Below are positions 36,401-50,081 of a stretch of 64,000 nt of DNA, in pieces. A model generated the notes under the pieces. That model was not told the origin of the DNA, searched no databases, and saw nothing but the letters and a program-made list of their open reading frames with translations. Every line of letters begins with the position of its first letter. Within the stretch, counting starts at the first letter, position 1. The translations under genes were made by a program, and so were the position numbers. The stretch spans positions 1-64,000 of the forward strand of contig CAUJNA010003809.1 of assembly GCA_963377175.1 (NCBI GenBank). Direction: 5' to 3'. Source of the DNA: Effrenium voratum (lineage: Eukaryota; Sar; Dinophyceae; Suessiales; Symbiodiniaceae).

Positions 36401-39400
36401 GGGCCTATGGACCAAAAAAAACAACGCCTTTTGGTTCAGCTGAAAAAATCAAATCGATCGATTCGCTCGCCTGCTTGGTGGCATCCCAGGCATCGCCCCG
36501 GTGGTACAAATTCAGCAGGCGCTTCTCGCCCTCCTGCCAGGCGGGCGGCGAGCGAACGGCCGGCAGCGAAAGGAACGGAAGGCGAGCGGGGAAGGCGAGC
36601 CGCTCGCCTTGACCCAGAAGTCTTTCCTTTTACCAAATCTGATCATCTGTACCTTCCTCCTGCCTCTCATGGCACCAACACGAAACATACAACGTAGGAT
36701 ATATTGTGGCTTTCATGAATAAGACCGGTTCCGATTCTCTCATTCCAAGAGAGGCAACGTCGTAGCGACGCCTATCGCACAAAACAAACGACAGAGTTGG
36801 ACATGACTAGTGACGACGCAGCTTCCATAACTCATAGAAGGTGGGACTAAGCACCAGTCGGACGAATAATTGTCCAACTCGTCTCCTTTCGGGTTTCCAT
36901 CACCATTCCAGGCACCCAATTCTTGCTGTGCACGAAAATCGCCTTTGTCCCCGTGGCACACGACAGTCCGGCGCTTGCGCTGCCTTGCTGCCCACCTCTT
37001 CCATGGCGCTTCGCAGAGCCTGAGAAACCCAAAGCGCACTTCTTGGACTATGAAATAAAATCCGGGGGCGTGAGGTGAACCAAGAGGAGAAAGACACGGA
37101 ATCCTTGCTTGGAGGATGACGCAAATTAGTCTTTTGAGGTGAAGAAAGTGAAGCGCTGATTGAAGGAAATGGGCAAACTTTGGACAAAAGGGCTGGCAGT
37201 CTTGCCTGCGCGAGCCTTGCCCGCTTCTAGATGAAAATGCATCTCAATTTACTCGATGGCTTCTCCTCCCCAAACCACTGGTAACCTGACAAGGAGGACA
37301 GCATCGACGTTCTTATCAAGCATAAAACACCTGGACCACCAAGGGTATCCCTATTTCTGATGTTCTATTCACCCCATAATTATGATATACAGCATACAGC
37401 CTCTGTTAGTCTGAAGAGAATCTTGCACATGACTTTAGTCCAGCTGAGGTCAAAGCTTGGTCCAGCTCCGATGGCATCTGCAAAGCGTTCACATAGACCT
37501 GACAGTCAAGAATGGTCAAGGCACGTCTCGGCTCGCTTCCTTTTCTGCCCCTGCCCCCGCAAATCCCACCCTTAAAACCTGCTGGATAACTCTGACACTA
37601 CATTTTTGCTTGGACTCACTAAACACATCCTTCCCAGAAAAACCTCACGGCTCGAAGACGCGCCAAGCAGTGCTTTCCCCACCCGGCGACGGCGCTCGCT
37701 GCCTGGGCCTCCTGGAAGATGGTCTTGGCATCCTGCGCAAGCCGAGGCGGCGCAGCCCAACGTGAGAAGTGTTGCGAAGCAACACGCATGGGAAAGCGGG
37801 CCACTTCTCATTCTTGGGAGAACGGGTCATGTTGGTTGGGGAATGCAAGAACTCGGGAGAAGCCCGAGTTATGGCCAGTTCAACTGGCAAGTGCAAGATG
37901 TGCAGCCGCTTCCTGCGCAGGCCCGAAGCTCAAAAATTCCTCGTTCCAAGCCGTGCAGGTCAAATCTCTTCACTTGGGTCTCTCTCTCTCTAAAGAACCC
38001 CCAAAGTTTGCCTTCCGTGTTCCAGTTGCTTTCCCTCAAGCGCCAAAGAAAAAAAACAAGGCGCCAACCGAAAAACGCGAGCCACGCGTATTTCCCCCCC
38101 CAACCGCATCCCGATCAAACCCCACCCCCGGACTCGACTCGTCGCCTCGTTGCTACTGGTGGGCTGCAGCTGGGCCAGGCACGCCTCCAGCTTCGAGAGC
38201 CACTCCTGACGGTCCAAATCCCGTTCCGGCGGTCGGTGGAGGGTGGCGAAACCCATGGGACGCCATGCAGAAGCCAGGGGAAACCTGTAAGGAAAACCAG
38301 GTTTTAACCGCTGGTCGTGGACGTTTATTTAAAAAAAAGAAGAAAGAATCATCTTAGGTGTGCGTTCTTGGTTTTGGGGGGCATGCGAGGCAAGGGAAGG
38401 ATCTACGGTGGTTGAGACATCCAAAAGCAAGGCAACGCAAGGGTTTCTGATTTGATGCCTCAACGTAAATACCAACTGCTATGGGTTCATTCCCATGGTT
38501 TCATTTCGCGGTGCGAAATGGATTTCGCAACCATCCACAGTAGGAGTTCACCACGATTTCTACGGGTGAAATGCTGCTTCGCACATCATGGAGGGCAACC
38601 GGCTTGGGCAAAACAAGAAATTGAGGGACATTCGTGGGTCAATGAAAGAAAGAACATCTGGCACTTTCGCGCAATCATGCGGGGGGGGGGGTACATTCGC
38701 TGAGAGAGGTGTCAAGGGACATTGGGATGGAACATCAACAAAAAAACGTATCAATGTTCATGATGGCATCCAGCCAATCAACAAACACACTCCGAACCAA
38801 ACAGGGGTAGCTGTTAGCCGTTGATTGGAGGACTTTTGTGACAAAGAAAAAATCCTTGAATGGGGGCCGGTTGCTTTAGACTTGTCACGGTGCCACTTGG
38901 TCTGACAAATCTGAGGGTGAGTGGTCATGGCAAACATGCTCACTGTCAACTCGAAATTACTTGAAATCCAGCCTTGTGCCGTCAAGTTGCCATCCCTTTT
39001 CTGGTGGCTTGCCATATCTAAGCCAATGATCGCGATTTCAATCAGAACATCCTTGTTCAGGCTTTGTTGTTGAAGTTTAACTTAACAGATCTGACACGCT
39101 CTGCGCTCCAAAAGGGATGATGGTGGCTGGAATTGCATCATGGGACATCCGGTTTGGCCAAAACCTGAGCCCACTCTTTTCGTTCGCGAGCCCTTCTTCC
39201 GGCTGAATATCTCTGGCAGAGCTATGGATCTGCGGAAAAAAGAAAAATAAAAAGACAAAAAGCAAGCTGAAAAGGGATGTGCCAGGTGCATGGCAGCGTC
39301 ACGTCATAAAACGCACCACAATTCCATGATTTCCAAACATGAACGGCCTGACCCCCTCCACAAAGCGCGCTGCCACGGGATCAACACTGCTTTGCCGGTC

Positions 39401-42400
39401 GTAGAAGGGTGGTGGGTCGAAAGTGCGAGAGGGTTTCGGGCTCGGGGTGTAGAGTTGCTGGGGCTTAGTGTTGGTTGGGGTTTTAGCTTTGTTGGGGCTT
39501 GAGATTGCTTAAGCCAAGGAGGGTTTAGACATTTCTACTGCGTTGGGGTTCCATCCCTTACTCACCCTGTTCTTGTCGCCGTCCTTGGCATTTTCTCTGC
39601 TCGTCAACGCCTTCTGCATCGAGCCGTACGGCATCGCCTGCAAGTCGATGTTGACATTGTGGCTATGCCTCTCTCCCTTTTTTCTTGTGCAGTGAATGGC
39701 ATACCCCTGTGCATACGGGGAAATCCTTGTTGGTTGAACACTGATGCAAACATAAACCAAGCGTTTAGAGGAGTCCTTACTTCGTGATAAACCAAACCCG
39801 CACGACCTTTACAAACATGGGTCAAAGCGCCCCGCCACTGCTTGGGGCGTCAGGATATCCTTCGGCAGCTGCGGCTTTAGCCTCAGCGTTCCCGCGGCTG
39901 TAACTATGGTCGAAGGTGAAGTGATGGCTCCCGCTTACACATATATAATCTGGGAGTAAACCGTACTCATGCTTATACCGCATGTCATCCATTCATCCAC
40001 TCTGGTGGTGTTGATGATGATGGTGGTGATGATGACGGTTGTGGCAGTGGTGGTGACCTTGATGATGACCACGGCCCTGGCCCACTGATAAAATGCAATC
40101 TGCTAATGATGGGATACATTCCAACTCCTATAAACTATCCAAATCGTGCAAGTCAACCCAGCGCAACTTCCGGCCACCCGCTGGAAAATACATGTTCAAT
40201 ACCTGCAACATGCAAGGCATCAGCTGCACGGAATGTTGGCCACCCCGCAAGCGAAACACGCTGCAGCGGCTCGCATCAACGGCTCGAACCAGCCCACAGC
40301 GTCAGCAGAATGAGGCCCCCACAGCGCCAGATTTAGGCTCTTGCTACCCACCTGGCCAGGGCAACACGGAAACTTGGGGCGTCCGAAGCGGTGGTAGGGT
40401 CGGAACACAAACCGCACACATCCGCACACCATCGAAAAAAAAGATGAAGATTCTCGCTTCCGGGCTGCAACAAGGGGCAACGGGTTGCCTCCATGGCCAC
40501 ACGGAAGACACCTGGGTGTGGGTCAAAATTAAAGCACCAAGGGACCACAGGTTTTACTCTTTGGTTCTATAGGGTTCCATTTTGGGTACCCATTTTTGAC
40601 CCGCGGCCACTTCGAATCTTCCGCTCCCGAGCCATTCTCCGCCCCTCTCACCATACCTTCGACACCCGCGCCTTCGATTTGTCCATCTTCTCAGGCGTGA
40701 CGACCCTCAGCCGACGCCCATGCACTTTGACTATCCGCAGCGATTTTGAGTCAGCCCAGACCATTGGCAAGTCTCAGAGCCGCACCATTTGCACCCAAAG
40801 TCTTCCTTTAGGTTCATGTTCACGAGCTTGGTTGAGTCTGGCGTTGGTGAAGCATAGGGTGCTCGTTCCTTGTTCCAAACAATAATTAACTGACCCCGTG
40901 GCATCCGTGTTCCGCAAACATGCGCAAAATGCTTTTAGACCCTTCATTCCTTCTCTCCACACAAGTCTCAAAACACAAATAATCATTAAAGCAACTGGCA
41001 ACTTGAGCATTCGCGCGCGCCTGTTTCTTTGGACATCAGCTCCTGAATCAGCGACTCCGCTGTTGGCTTCCGTGATGCCCATCACTTCCAACTTTCCCAT
41101 GTCTTGGATTTGATCGGGATAGCTCCCGCCAAAGCCAACCAGTTCCAAGCTAGAATGAGCTTCGACATGCTGATGCAACAGGCTACACCTGGCCCACAGT
41201 TCAGTCCTGGGTGAGGTCGCGGCTGGCACTTCTGGCCATCCTTGGAACGCAATTGGACTTCGCCCTCTGTGAAGATTTTACTCAAGTCAAGCCCTTGCAG
41301 CACTTGGATGTGCACGTGTTTCAGCCGTGCCGGCCAAGCAAAGAAGACCCATTCAAAAATACCAAGAAGTGCATTTTCGTATTGCTTCTGCTTTTCAACA
41401 AACCCGCTGGCAAGTGAATGCTGCGCCCGTGGTGGACGATACTGTGCCTCATGTTCCCTCCTTGTCAAGGCTCTAGAACTGAACTCTGACTGTGCAACCT
41501 CCATTCCTAGGGAGCATCAACCTTGCTTCGAAGCACGGTATTTTGTGGTGGGCATGTACTCGAGGCAAGCGAAATCACCGCCAGATCCAGTATTGCTTGA
41601 TTCCTTCTGTTTGCAAGTTGCTCGACTACGCAGTGTTGGGCATTGCATTGATGCGCAAGAAAATGCAGCGCAAGAAAATGCATGAGAAAATCCGTGGTGC
41701 GAAATGTCCCAAAAATAATATATTTTTGCACACAATGAAGGTCCTAGGTAAGCATAATCCAAAGACTCCGTGAATCAAAACCTCCGAGCCCGGGACATGC
41801 GCATGCGCTTGGGGTCCGCCATCGGGCGCTCAGCCGCCTAGCGCGAAACAAAGACAGCACTCCAACGGACAAGTTCAGATGCAATGAAGATCTTTGATAG
41901 CGCAATGCGGGCGCGAAATACCTGTGTATACAACAAATGCATATATATATATATGTATACATATATATAGTTATGTATATATATATAGTTATGTATATTG
42001 GTTGCCACGGCCTCTTGCCATTCTCCAACTGCGCGTCGAACGCGCGCGCGAAATGTAACCAGCAAGCCATCTCGCCTTGATTTCCACGGAGCCGTCCGCA
42101 GAGCAAACCACCTGCCAGAGACAAATGAGGGCATGGGTCAAAATCCAAATCGTACCAGTGAACATCCGATTCCATCCAACCACTAAAATAATTAGGTTCC
42201 AAAATGGGTGGTGCATTCACCTACCCCAAAATGGGATCCCGTTGCTTTTGACCCACAGCCACAAGGGCTGTGTGTGCCTTTGGCAACTTTCAGACGAAAA
42301 CTCTCGCAGCTTGGGATGGACCATGTACCCGGCGCAAACTGTAACAACGGCCCTCACGGAGGAGACGGTTCCACACCTTGTGTCCGCATAAAAGGCATAA

Positions 42401-45400
42401 ATATGCTCCCTCATAGCTTCAAGAAAGAAACAACTGAAAAGGATGGTTTGCAAAGGTGACACAATCCATCCCAAACGCAATAATTCATGTCTCGAACTTA
42501 AAGAGCTAGGTACAATTTGGACTCTCCAAAAGTGAGGCACACAGAGCCCAGCCTCAACATGCCCACCGTGTGAGGAACTCCCCATTTCAGCTTGGATTTG
42601 GTTTTGGAACGTATTTGGAGTCTACCACCGCTATATCACGCGCGCGCCAGCCACCCAAGGACAAGATGACAAGGTGCAAATCTGCGGCACATCCAGCTGT
42701 ACTTGGTCAGGCTTGAACCCCTGCTAAGAAAAATGGCTGAGAAGGAAAATGAAGGGACGCCCAGGCCGAGAGGGGCAAACAAGTTAGTTGAGTTTGGCAA
42801 TGCAGATCCATCAGGGCCGCAGCCCGTTCAGTCAACCGCCTTTTCTGACGTCTGGCAGCTCGCGCCTGAACCCATTGCCCCAAGAGCTCCGCTTCGATTT
42901 TTTCGGTGAGGGTGGAGTCGTAGCAGGACGCCAGGAGCACCTGGCCACGCTCAGCTCGACAACGCCAAAATAAGCAGGGGCGACATGTTCTCATACTCTG
43001 GTCCTATCAGTATGACATAGTATGACATTATGTTTTGAGTTTGTTTGCAATTGCCCTACAACCTCATTCTAGTGGTCTGAACAAGCAAGTATTACTTCAA
43101 AACAATGAGGCTATCAATATATTTGTGCTTTGACTTTGTTTGCAATTGCCCTACAACCCCATTCTAGTGTCTGAACCCCAGCTGAGCACATATTTTTTTT
43201 TGGTCAACACCCGTGACGTATCAAACGCCGACGCAAATACATGCGGGATGTATGTCAGCCTTCAAACACCTATGCGCGCCTACGCGGTTAGAGTTGGGCT
43301 CTCCAAGTCCCTACGCTGTGTCTGTGGGCGTTTCGTGCTAAAATTCGTACGCGCGCCTTACGGGCAAACTGTCAAGTCGTTGGCCGCGGTGCCTACGCGA
43401 GCTCCCCAGCCGACTGTGAAAAAGTGGCGACGTAGGCCGCCTGCGCGCGCGCAGTAGTGGGCCTACGCGGAGCCGAGCCTGAGATGTCCACTCTCTTTTG
43501 TTCCTATACTACCGTAAAATATCTCTGCTCAGCTGCAGCTCGTCTTCGCCTCTTCAGGTGAAGGTCACCCTGTCTTTAGTCGATCATCTGTTGAGCTACA
43601 GCTCTTCTATACATCTTCTTGCCCTCGCATCTTTGAGCACCGCAACACACCAAGGCACCACGAAAAACTTCGAGAAGTTGAACCAAAGGCCTGCAAGGAC
43701 CGGAAGCCATTCCAAACTCTAAATGTGCTTCCGCATCTTGACAAATATTGTCACGATGAAACAATCTCAAACCTCGCACGGACGCTTCACATGTCAAATT
43801 GTGCCTTGCTGCGACAGCACGACCACATGCGGATTGCAACTAGGCCTGCAACCAAAGCTGACTGCTGTGACACACTTCCATTCCAAATGTAGAATCCCAA
43901 ATGTAGAAACATGTCGCGATCTGATGCAGCCTGATTGGGAGATGCTGGTGCAACAACCCTGTACCACGCGTGAACTTGTCTGGTTGGGGTGGGCCCCTCC
44001 CAGTAGTATCCCAAGCCATCCAAGAGTTCCCTTTCAACCAAGATGACAACAAACAAACCTAGAAACAAACCAACAGACAAACCAACAAACAAACCTACAA
44101 AAAATACAACAAACAAACCAACAAACAAACCAACAAGCAACCAACAAACAAACCAACTAACAAACCTACAAAAATACAACAAACAAACTAACAAACAAAC
44201 CAACAAGCAAACAACAAACAAACCAACTAACAAACCTACAAAAAGACAACAGACAAACCAACAAACAAGCCAACAAACAAACAACAAACACACCTACACA
44301 AAATACAACAGACAAACCAAAAAACCAACCAACAAACAAACATACAAAAAAACAACATACAAGCCAACAAACAATCCAACGAACAAACTACAACAGACAA
44401 ACCAAAATATAACAGACAAACCAACAAAATTACACCAGCCTTGACCCCAAACAGCCAAAACACATGACAGGTCTGTATAACCCAAAAAAAGCCTGTCTCC
44501 TTCATGTAAGGTGCGCTGCGTAGCTTCTGTGAGCAACACGTAGTTACAATCAGTCCAGTGGGAGAATCTGACTGCAGAGACTGGGAGACAAGCGGGAGAC
44601 ACGACCCAGCATGTGCCAGAGCCAGCGTCTCAGCTGGCAGCTCACCGCAGAGACTGGGCCGGAGCCGGCGTCACAGCATCTGGCATCTGACCGCAGAGAC
44701 CGGGAGACACGGGGAGACAAGCGGGAGACACGACCCTGGAGCCAGCGTCACAGCATCTGGCATCTGACCGGAGAGACTGGGAGACAGGAAGACAAGCGGA
44801 AAACAGGACCCCGGAACCGGCGTCACACTTTCCCATTCTCTATACCTCAAGTTAGAACCCCAATGCTTCGCTGTTTGGGAAAAACAACAGACAAACCAAC
44901 GAACAAACAAACAAACAAACCTACAAAAAACAACAGACAAACCAACAAACAAACCTACAAAAACAACACAACAAACAAACCAACGAACAATACAATACAA
45001 AAAGAAACACAAAAACACAAACCCGCCAAACTCGCCGGCGCTGCCCCGGAGTTCCGCGCGCGCACCGCGCAGTGGCTGAGGATGTCTGGTGCGGACTTGG
45101 CGTCTCGGACCAGCACCGCCTGGGGCGAGCCGTTGGAAGCCTCGAACCTCAGCCCTAGGGCTCCCCCCTACACCCAATACCCACTTTCAGGGAATGTCGG
45201 CCCACTAAAAAAGGAGGTATTTACCATGGAAACCCAGGTTGTTCAAAAAATAGCCTGGAAAAGGTGGGTATCTGGAGTAGGGGGAATGCTTGACTCAATT
45301 TGCTTGACAACAATCCTTAGGTAAACAATGGCGGTTATCTCAACCCCCCATGGTTTTCATGGTGGTTTGAACCCAAAGGGTCACTGCGTCGCCTTTTGGA

Positions 45401-48400
45401 AGACCCACCCTATCACCCTATGTTGGGACACGTGTTTGCCATGAGGCTGGTGGTTGCCTCTATTTCTGCCACTAAGGCGAAACCTCGCCTAACAAGGACC
45501 CCTCTCGGCCTGAATGGATAGAAGGGAACATGGCAGCGAGCGCAACAAAGAGCTGACGTCATGAACGGCATGATCAAGTCATCAAGCGCAACACTGCATG
45601 AGTGCATACCTTATAGGATTACTTCAAGACAGGCATTGGCCGTAAGCAAATCACAGTACTACTGACAGACTTTTTGATAGACCCTGTCAGTAACATGTTT
45701 AATCCAGTCATGCATGTTCACACATGATGCGTGACGCATACACATACACATACTAAGCTTGCAGCTGCAAATGGGAAAACGATGCAATGCTTTCCTCGCC
45801 TGCACGCCCACTGGAACTTCCTCCTCACCACTGACGAGGCCACTGAGCATAATTGTGGGCGTCTCGAAGATCTTGTCCTGCAAGAATCGGTAGCTGTAAG
45901 TGAGGGTGTGAATCTAAATTTGGGACCCTACTCTGGACATCATTTACATTGGGATTCGCCATCATGAGGTGGTTCCCCCGGCACAAAATCATAGCCTTCT
46001 GCAGTGGTTAGCGAGAGTGAAACGGGGTTGATGGCCTTTTCGTTGCAGTCTCACTGTCTGAATAGACAGATCATTGAGGCAAGGCCATTGGTTCCATTAA
46101 GTCCCTCATGCAGTAAGCATTCCACCCTTTCCGAAGCCTGGGGTGCAAAAGGAACACCACAAACCAACACTGGATTTACCTCCCGTTCAAACATCGCCCC
46201 ACCCAAAAGGAATTTCATTTGAAAACGACCCCACATGCGACCTTTCAATATCACTCGAATCATCTTGGCCAACGATTCGGCTCCTGCATGTGGAGCATCC
46301 GCGGTACGGAGACCAACTCGCCCTGGACCTTGCGGCAATGAATCCATGTTTCAGGCGAGACCTTGGCAAGCCCCGCAAAGGAACCACTGGCAGCCTCATA
46401 CACATGTCAGTCTAGGGCCGCTCTACAGGCTTACCATTTTCGTCTTTTCAGGCTGATGGTTCGGCACCTTAAGGGTTGTTTGGCTTCGGTTCAACAGCAA
46501 ATGGGGTTTCAAACAACTCTCTAGTTTCTGAAAGTCACTTTTAACCCACCAACCAAACAGTTCAGCAAGGGTCAGGTAGCGCTTTCTGGGAGGAAATCTC
46601 AAGGTTGAGCCTCCAAAAGCCGTCGACTAACCCAGTGGATCCAAATACTATAGCTAGTAGGTGAGATGATGGTTTCTTCTGGTTGCTAAACAGGTTGGGT
46701 ACAACACGCACATCCCATGTGGTTTCCTTTTTGCGAAATCAATTGTGTGCTGTTGCACCCGGATATGCTTGCTGAGTCACTGTTGCGAGAAGACGAGGCC
46801 GCGGCGGGGTGGTCGACAGCGGAGATCATCTGCCACGGCGGCAGCTGCCTCGATTCGAACATCGAGCTCCCGGAAGAGACACTCAAAGGCGGCGGCCTTG
46901 TCTTTGGTCAAAGAGACCCCCCAAAAGTGTCATGTGGCCATGGGTCAAAATCCAAATCGTACACCCAGTGAACATCCCAATCCCCACTAAAATCGGTGGT
47001 GCACCTACCCCAGAATGGTACTATTGGCTTTGACCCACAGCCATGTGTTGCCAGCTTTCCTAAAGTTGCAAGGTTCAAGAGCGTAAAAACCAACCAAAAT
47101 CTGTGCGAGCTCCGCGAGAAAAACCGGCCAGCGCAATAAGATGTCAGAGATTTGTCAGCGATATTCGAGAAGGGAATGGGTGAGGGCGTTTTATTGCAGG
47201 GCAACCGGTCCAGAAGTCATTGTGTTGGGCCTCACCTGCTTTGGCATGCTTTGACCGCTTCGAATTGACCCATGAAACACCGGCCAAAGCGGTGCTCTTT
47301 TGAGCAATTTGTGGGTTCGGAGCGGCAGCCGGAAAGGGAAGAGTTCGGTTCAAAGGAAAGGATGCCCTGAACCACCCACTCAAAAGAAAGGTGCCAACAA
47401 CATGGCAAACCCGTGGCTGATCCTGGAAAACGAGTGTATAAGCTAGAGTTTGGCAACAAAAACGTCCAACACTTGCAAACAGGCTTCGAGTTGACTAGCA
47501 GGCAACCTGCGTGGCTGTGCATCAGTTCAAAAACTCAAGTCCAACTGGCAAGACCCACATGTCAATTAAAGCAGCTTTACCGGACCCACAAAAGTCAACT
47601 CACTCAATGTGTAACCAGAAGAATGCATGGGCTTGGAAGAATTGATCCCCAGAACACAGCGGATCGTGTTTACCCAATTCAAGAAAGGTGCAGCGGAGGC
47701 ATGTGCCCGCACCTAGCCGTGTTCAAACCGCAGTCCATGCTTCAGGTTCCGTGGACAACAACATGCGGGTGCCCAATGGAAGCTTACAGATCAAGGAAAT
47801 GGCTCAAGCCACATGTCAATGCATTTCATCAATGGAGGTGCTCCCAGGAATTGTTCTCAACCCCGTTTGGGGGAAAACAAAGTACTCCCTAAATGCACGG
47901 AATGGGCCAAATGAGTTGTGAGTTCACGAGTCACAAGCCATGGGTGCTTTTGGAGTTAGGCGTGACGTTTTTTTTCCTGGGTGCCCATTCTTGCGTGTGG
48001 TTTTAAGGGGAAAAGATGAAAACACACACACAAGTCCACTTTGGGGGTGTCCGTAACAACACACCCCGGAGCTGGCCACCCCACCCGTTGGTTGGACATC
48101 GCCCTTTTCACTTTTGGGAACACACGCGGATGGGACCCACTCGACAGAGACGCGGCCAAAGGGCGCGATGCTCCGCAGCTGCGGCTCCAGGCGTTTCAGG
48201 ATGAGGCCTCAGCGCAAAAGGAAAACCAACCTGCAAGGCTCGGCTCAAAGTTCTAGGGGTTGATGTCCCATTCTTTTCAGCCATCGTTCTTTTCAAGGTT
48301 GGTTTTCCAGAAAGGATCCCTGAAAAGAATGGGGAAGCTACCCCTAGAAAGTACCAAACTATGCAAAAGAAGAGAAACATACTGATAAGTAAGACTTATG

Positions 48401-49912
48401 TTGCTCCCTAAATGCCAAGCTTTGAATGCTAGCACAAATTGCTGTACTCTTTGGATGGGACTGGAATTAAGGAATTCCCTGGTATGACTGGCGGCACAGT
48501 TGGTTCAGGTGAGACACCCCCAAAGCGGGTCAATTTTGGCAATGGTGGCTAGTCATAGAGCCAGGAGAACCTAGCAAAATCCATAGGGATCCAGCTCAAG
48601 CCGTAGCGGTGTTGCTCCATCAAAGATCAGATTCGGCTTAAACGATCACCCCTAGAATTGGGAAATATGGTCAAATACTGACATTCGGTTCAAACGTGGT
48701 CTGGCACAAAGCCCTTGAATCCACCCCCTATGAACCATGCATAACTTACCACCTCTGCCTTACTGACGAGGAGCTCAGCGCAAAGAGCGCGCTCCCGCGA
48801 AGGACCTCAGGGGCACTCGGTGAGGCTGCCGGATATTCTGTGACAATTGGATTTGGCACTGAACTTCTTTGGCCAAGTAAACTGCTTGTATCGAAGCATA
48901 TGCTCGTCATCTTCCGCCACCCAAACGTGCATTCACGCACCGAACGTGGATTGAGGTTGACATCGGGCAAACAAACGCAGAGTTAGTTTCTAGCGCGTAC
49001 GGAAAGCAAACTTGAGTTGAGCAAGATAACAAACATGTGCGTCAAAAAATGACGAAATCGAAGCAGTCCCAACCTCATCCACGAAGACCTCGAGAACATT
49101 CCTGCGGGTCAGGTGTGTAAACTGCTTTCTTTCACAGTGGTGCTACGTCTGGTACTGTTTATTTCAGTATTCTGCTGGATTAGGGACTGCACTGAATGGG
49201 AACTTCCCATCCAAACATGTTGTATGATAAGTCTATCACAAACGTGTCCCTCTAGCTATCAGCCTCTTTCCTCGGCGTATCTTTCCGGAAGCGGTTCCAA
49301 CCATCAATACAGCCTCTTCCTTCTCCAATCCATTCCCCGATGCAATAGCATACAATCGATATAATGGGACATGGGAGAAGCAAAAGCTCTCTCTATCATG
49401 TCCCTTCTCTTCCCCAACCAGGCAATCGCCAACGGAGGCCGGGGAGGGACATGTGATCCTGTACATGGGGGATCCATGTCCACCAAATACCCTCCCACCA
49501 ACTAGCATGGATGTGCACAAACCCCCTTCCTCTTGGAAAGTCGTATTTCTACCAAACAAAAATGTGCGCTTCCGTGTTCGGGGTATTTGCCAAAGCGGTG
49601 GGGCTTCGGTCTGGGCTCGGCGCTTCTCCACTCCCACTGCTTGGCCCAAAGTGGTCGCCTGCGATGACTTACCACCCAAAGGCCACGGTCACAGATGAGA
49701 CGCCAAGCAAATGCTTGGGCTAGCCATCCGTTGAAAAAACAAGGAGACATAGGCAGCACTAGGCAAATGCCTACAAACTGAAACTAGTGCCAGCTGTTTT
49801 CAACCAAACCGACCTAACATGACACCCATGGTGGTTGGCCTTTTCCACATTGACAACCTTGTGCCCAAATACAAGCCCCGTCATTGAATTCCCACAGTGC
49901 AAAAAGCAGGAG

Positions 49913-49987
<75 letters not shown>

Positions 49988-50019
49988 ATCAGCATCACCA
50001 CCATCATCATCACCATCAC

Positions 50020-50081
<62 letters not shown>

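Noticed and set aside
43787..44293. 168-codon hydrophobic minus-strand frame resembling a membrane protein
   Set aside because: It is the reverse reading of the CAAACAAAC tandem array.
44671..45177. Minus-strand 168-codon frame over the catalytic exon in another frame
   Set aside because: It misses the [12 protein letters not shown] reading, which is in a different frame, and most of it lies in tandem repeats.
44611..45324. 237-codon plus-strand frame
   Set aside because: It crosses two tandem arrays; its only protein-like part is the reverse shadow of the GWD catalytic exon at 45,045-45,119.
46686..46990. Alternative minus and plus frames around the GWD exon at 46.8 kb, including a helical-looking one ([20 protein letters not shown])
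   Set aside because: Only the frame with [10 protein letters not shown] matches GWD at the place where that segment is due and joins both neighbours in phase.
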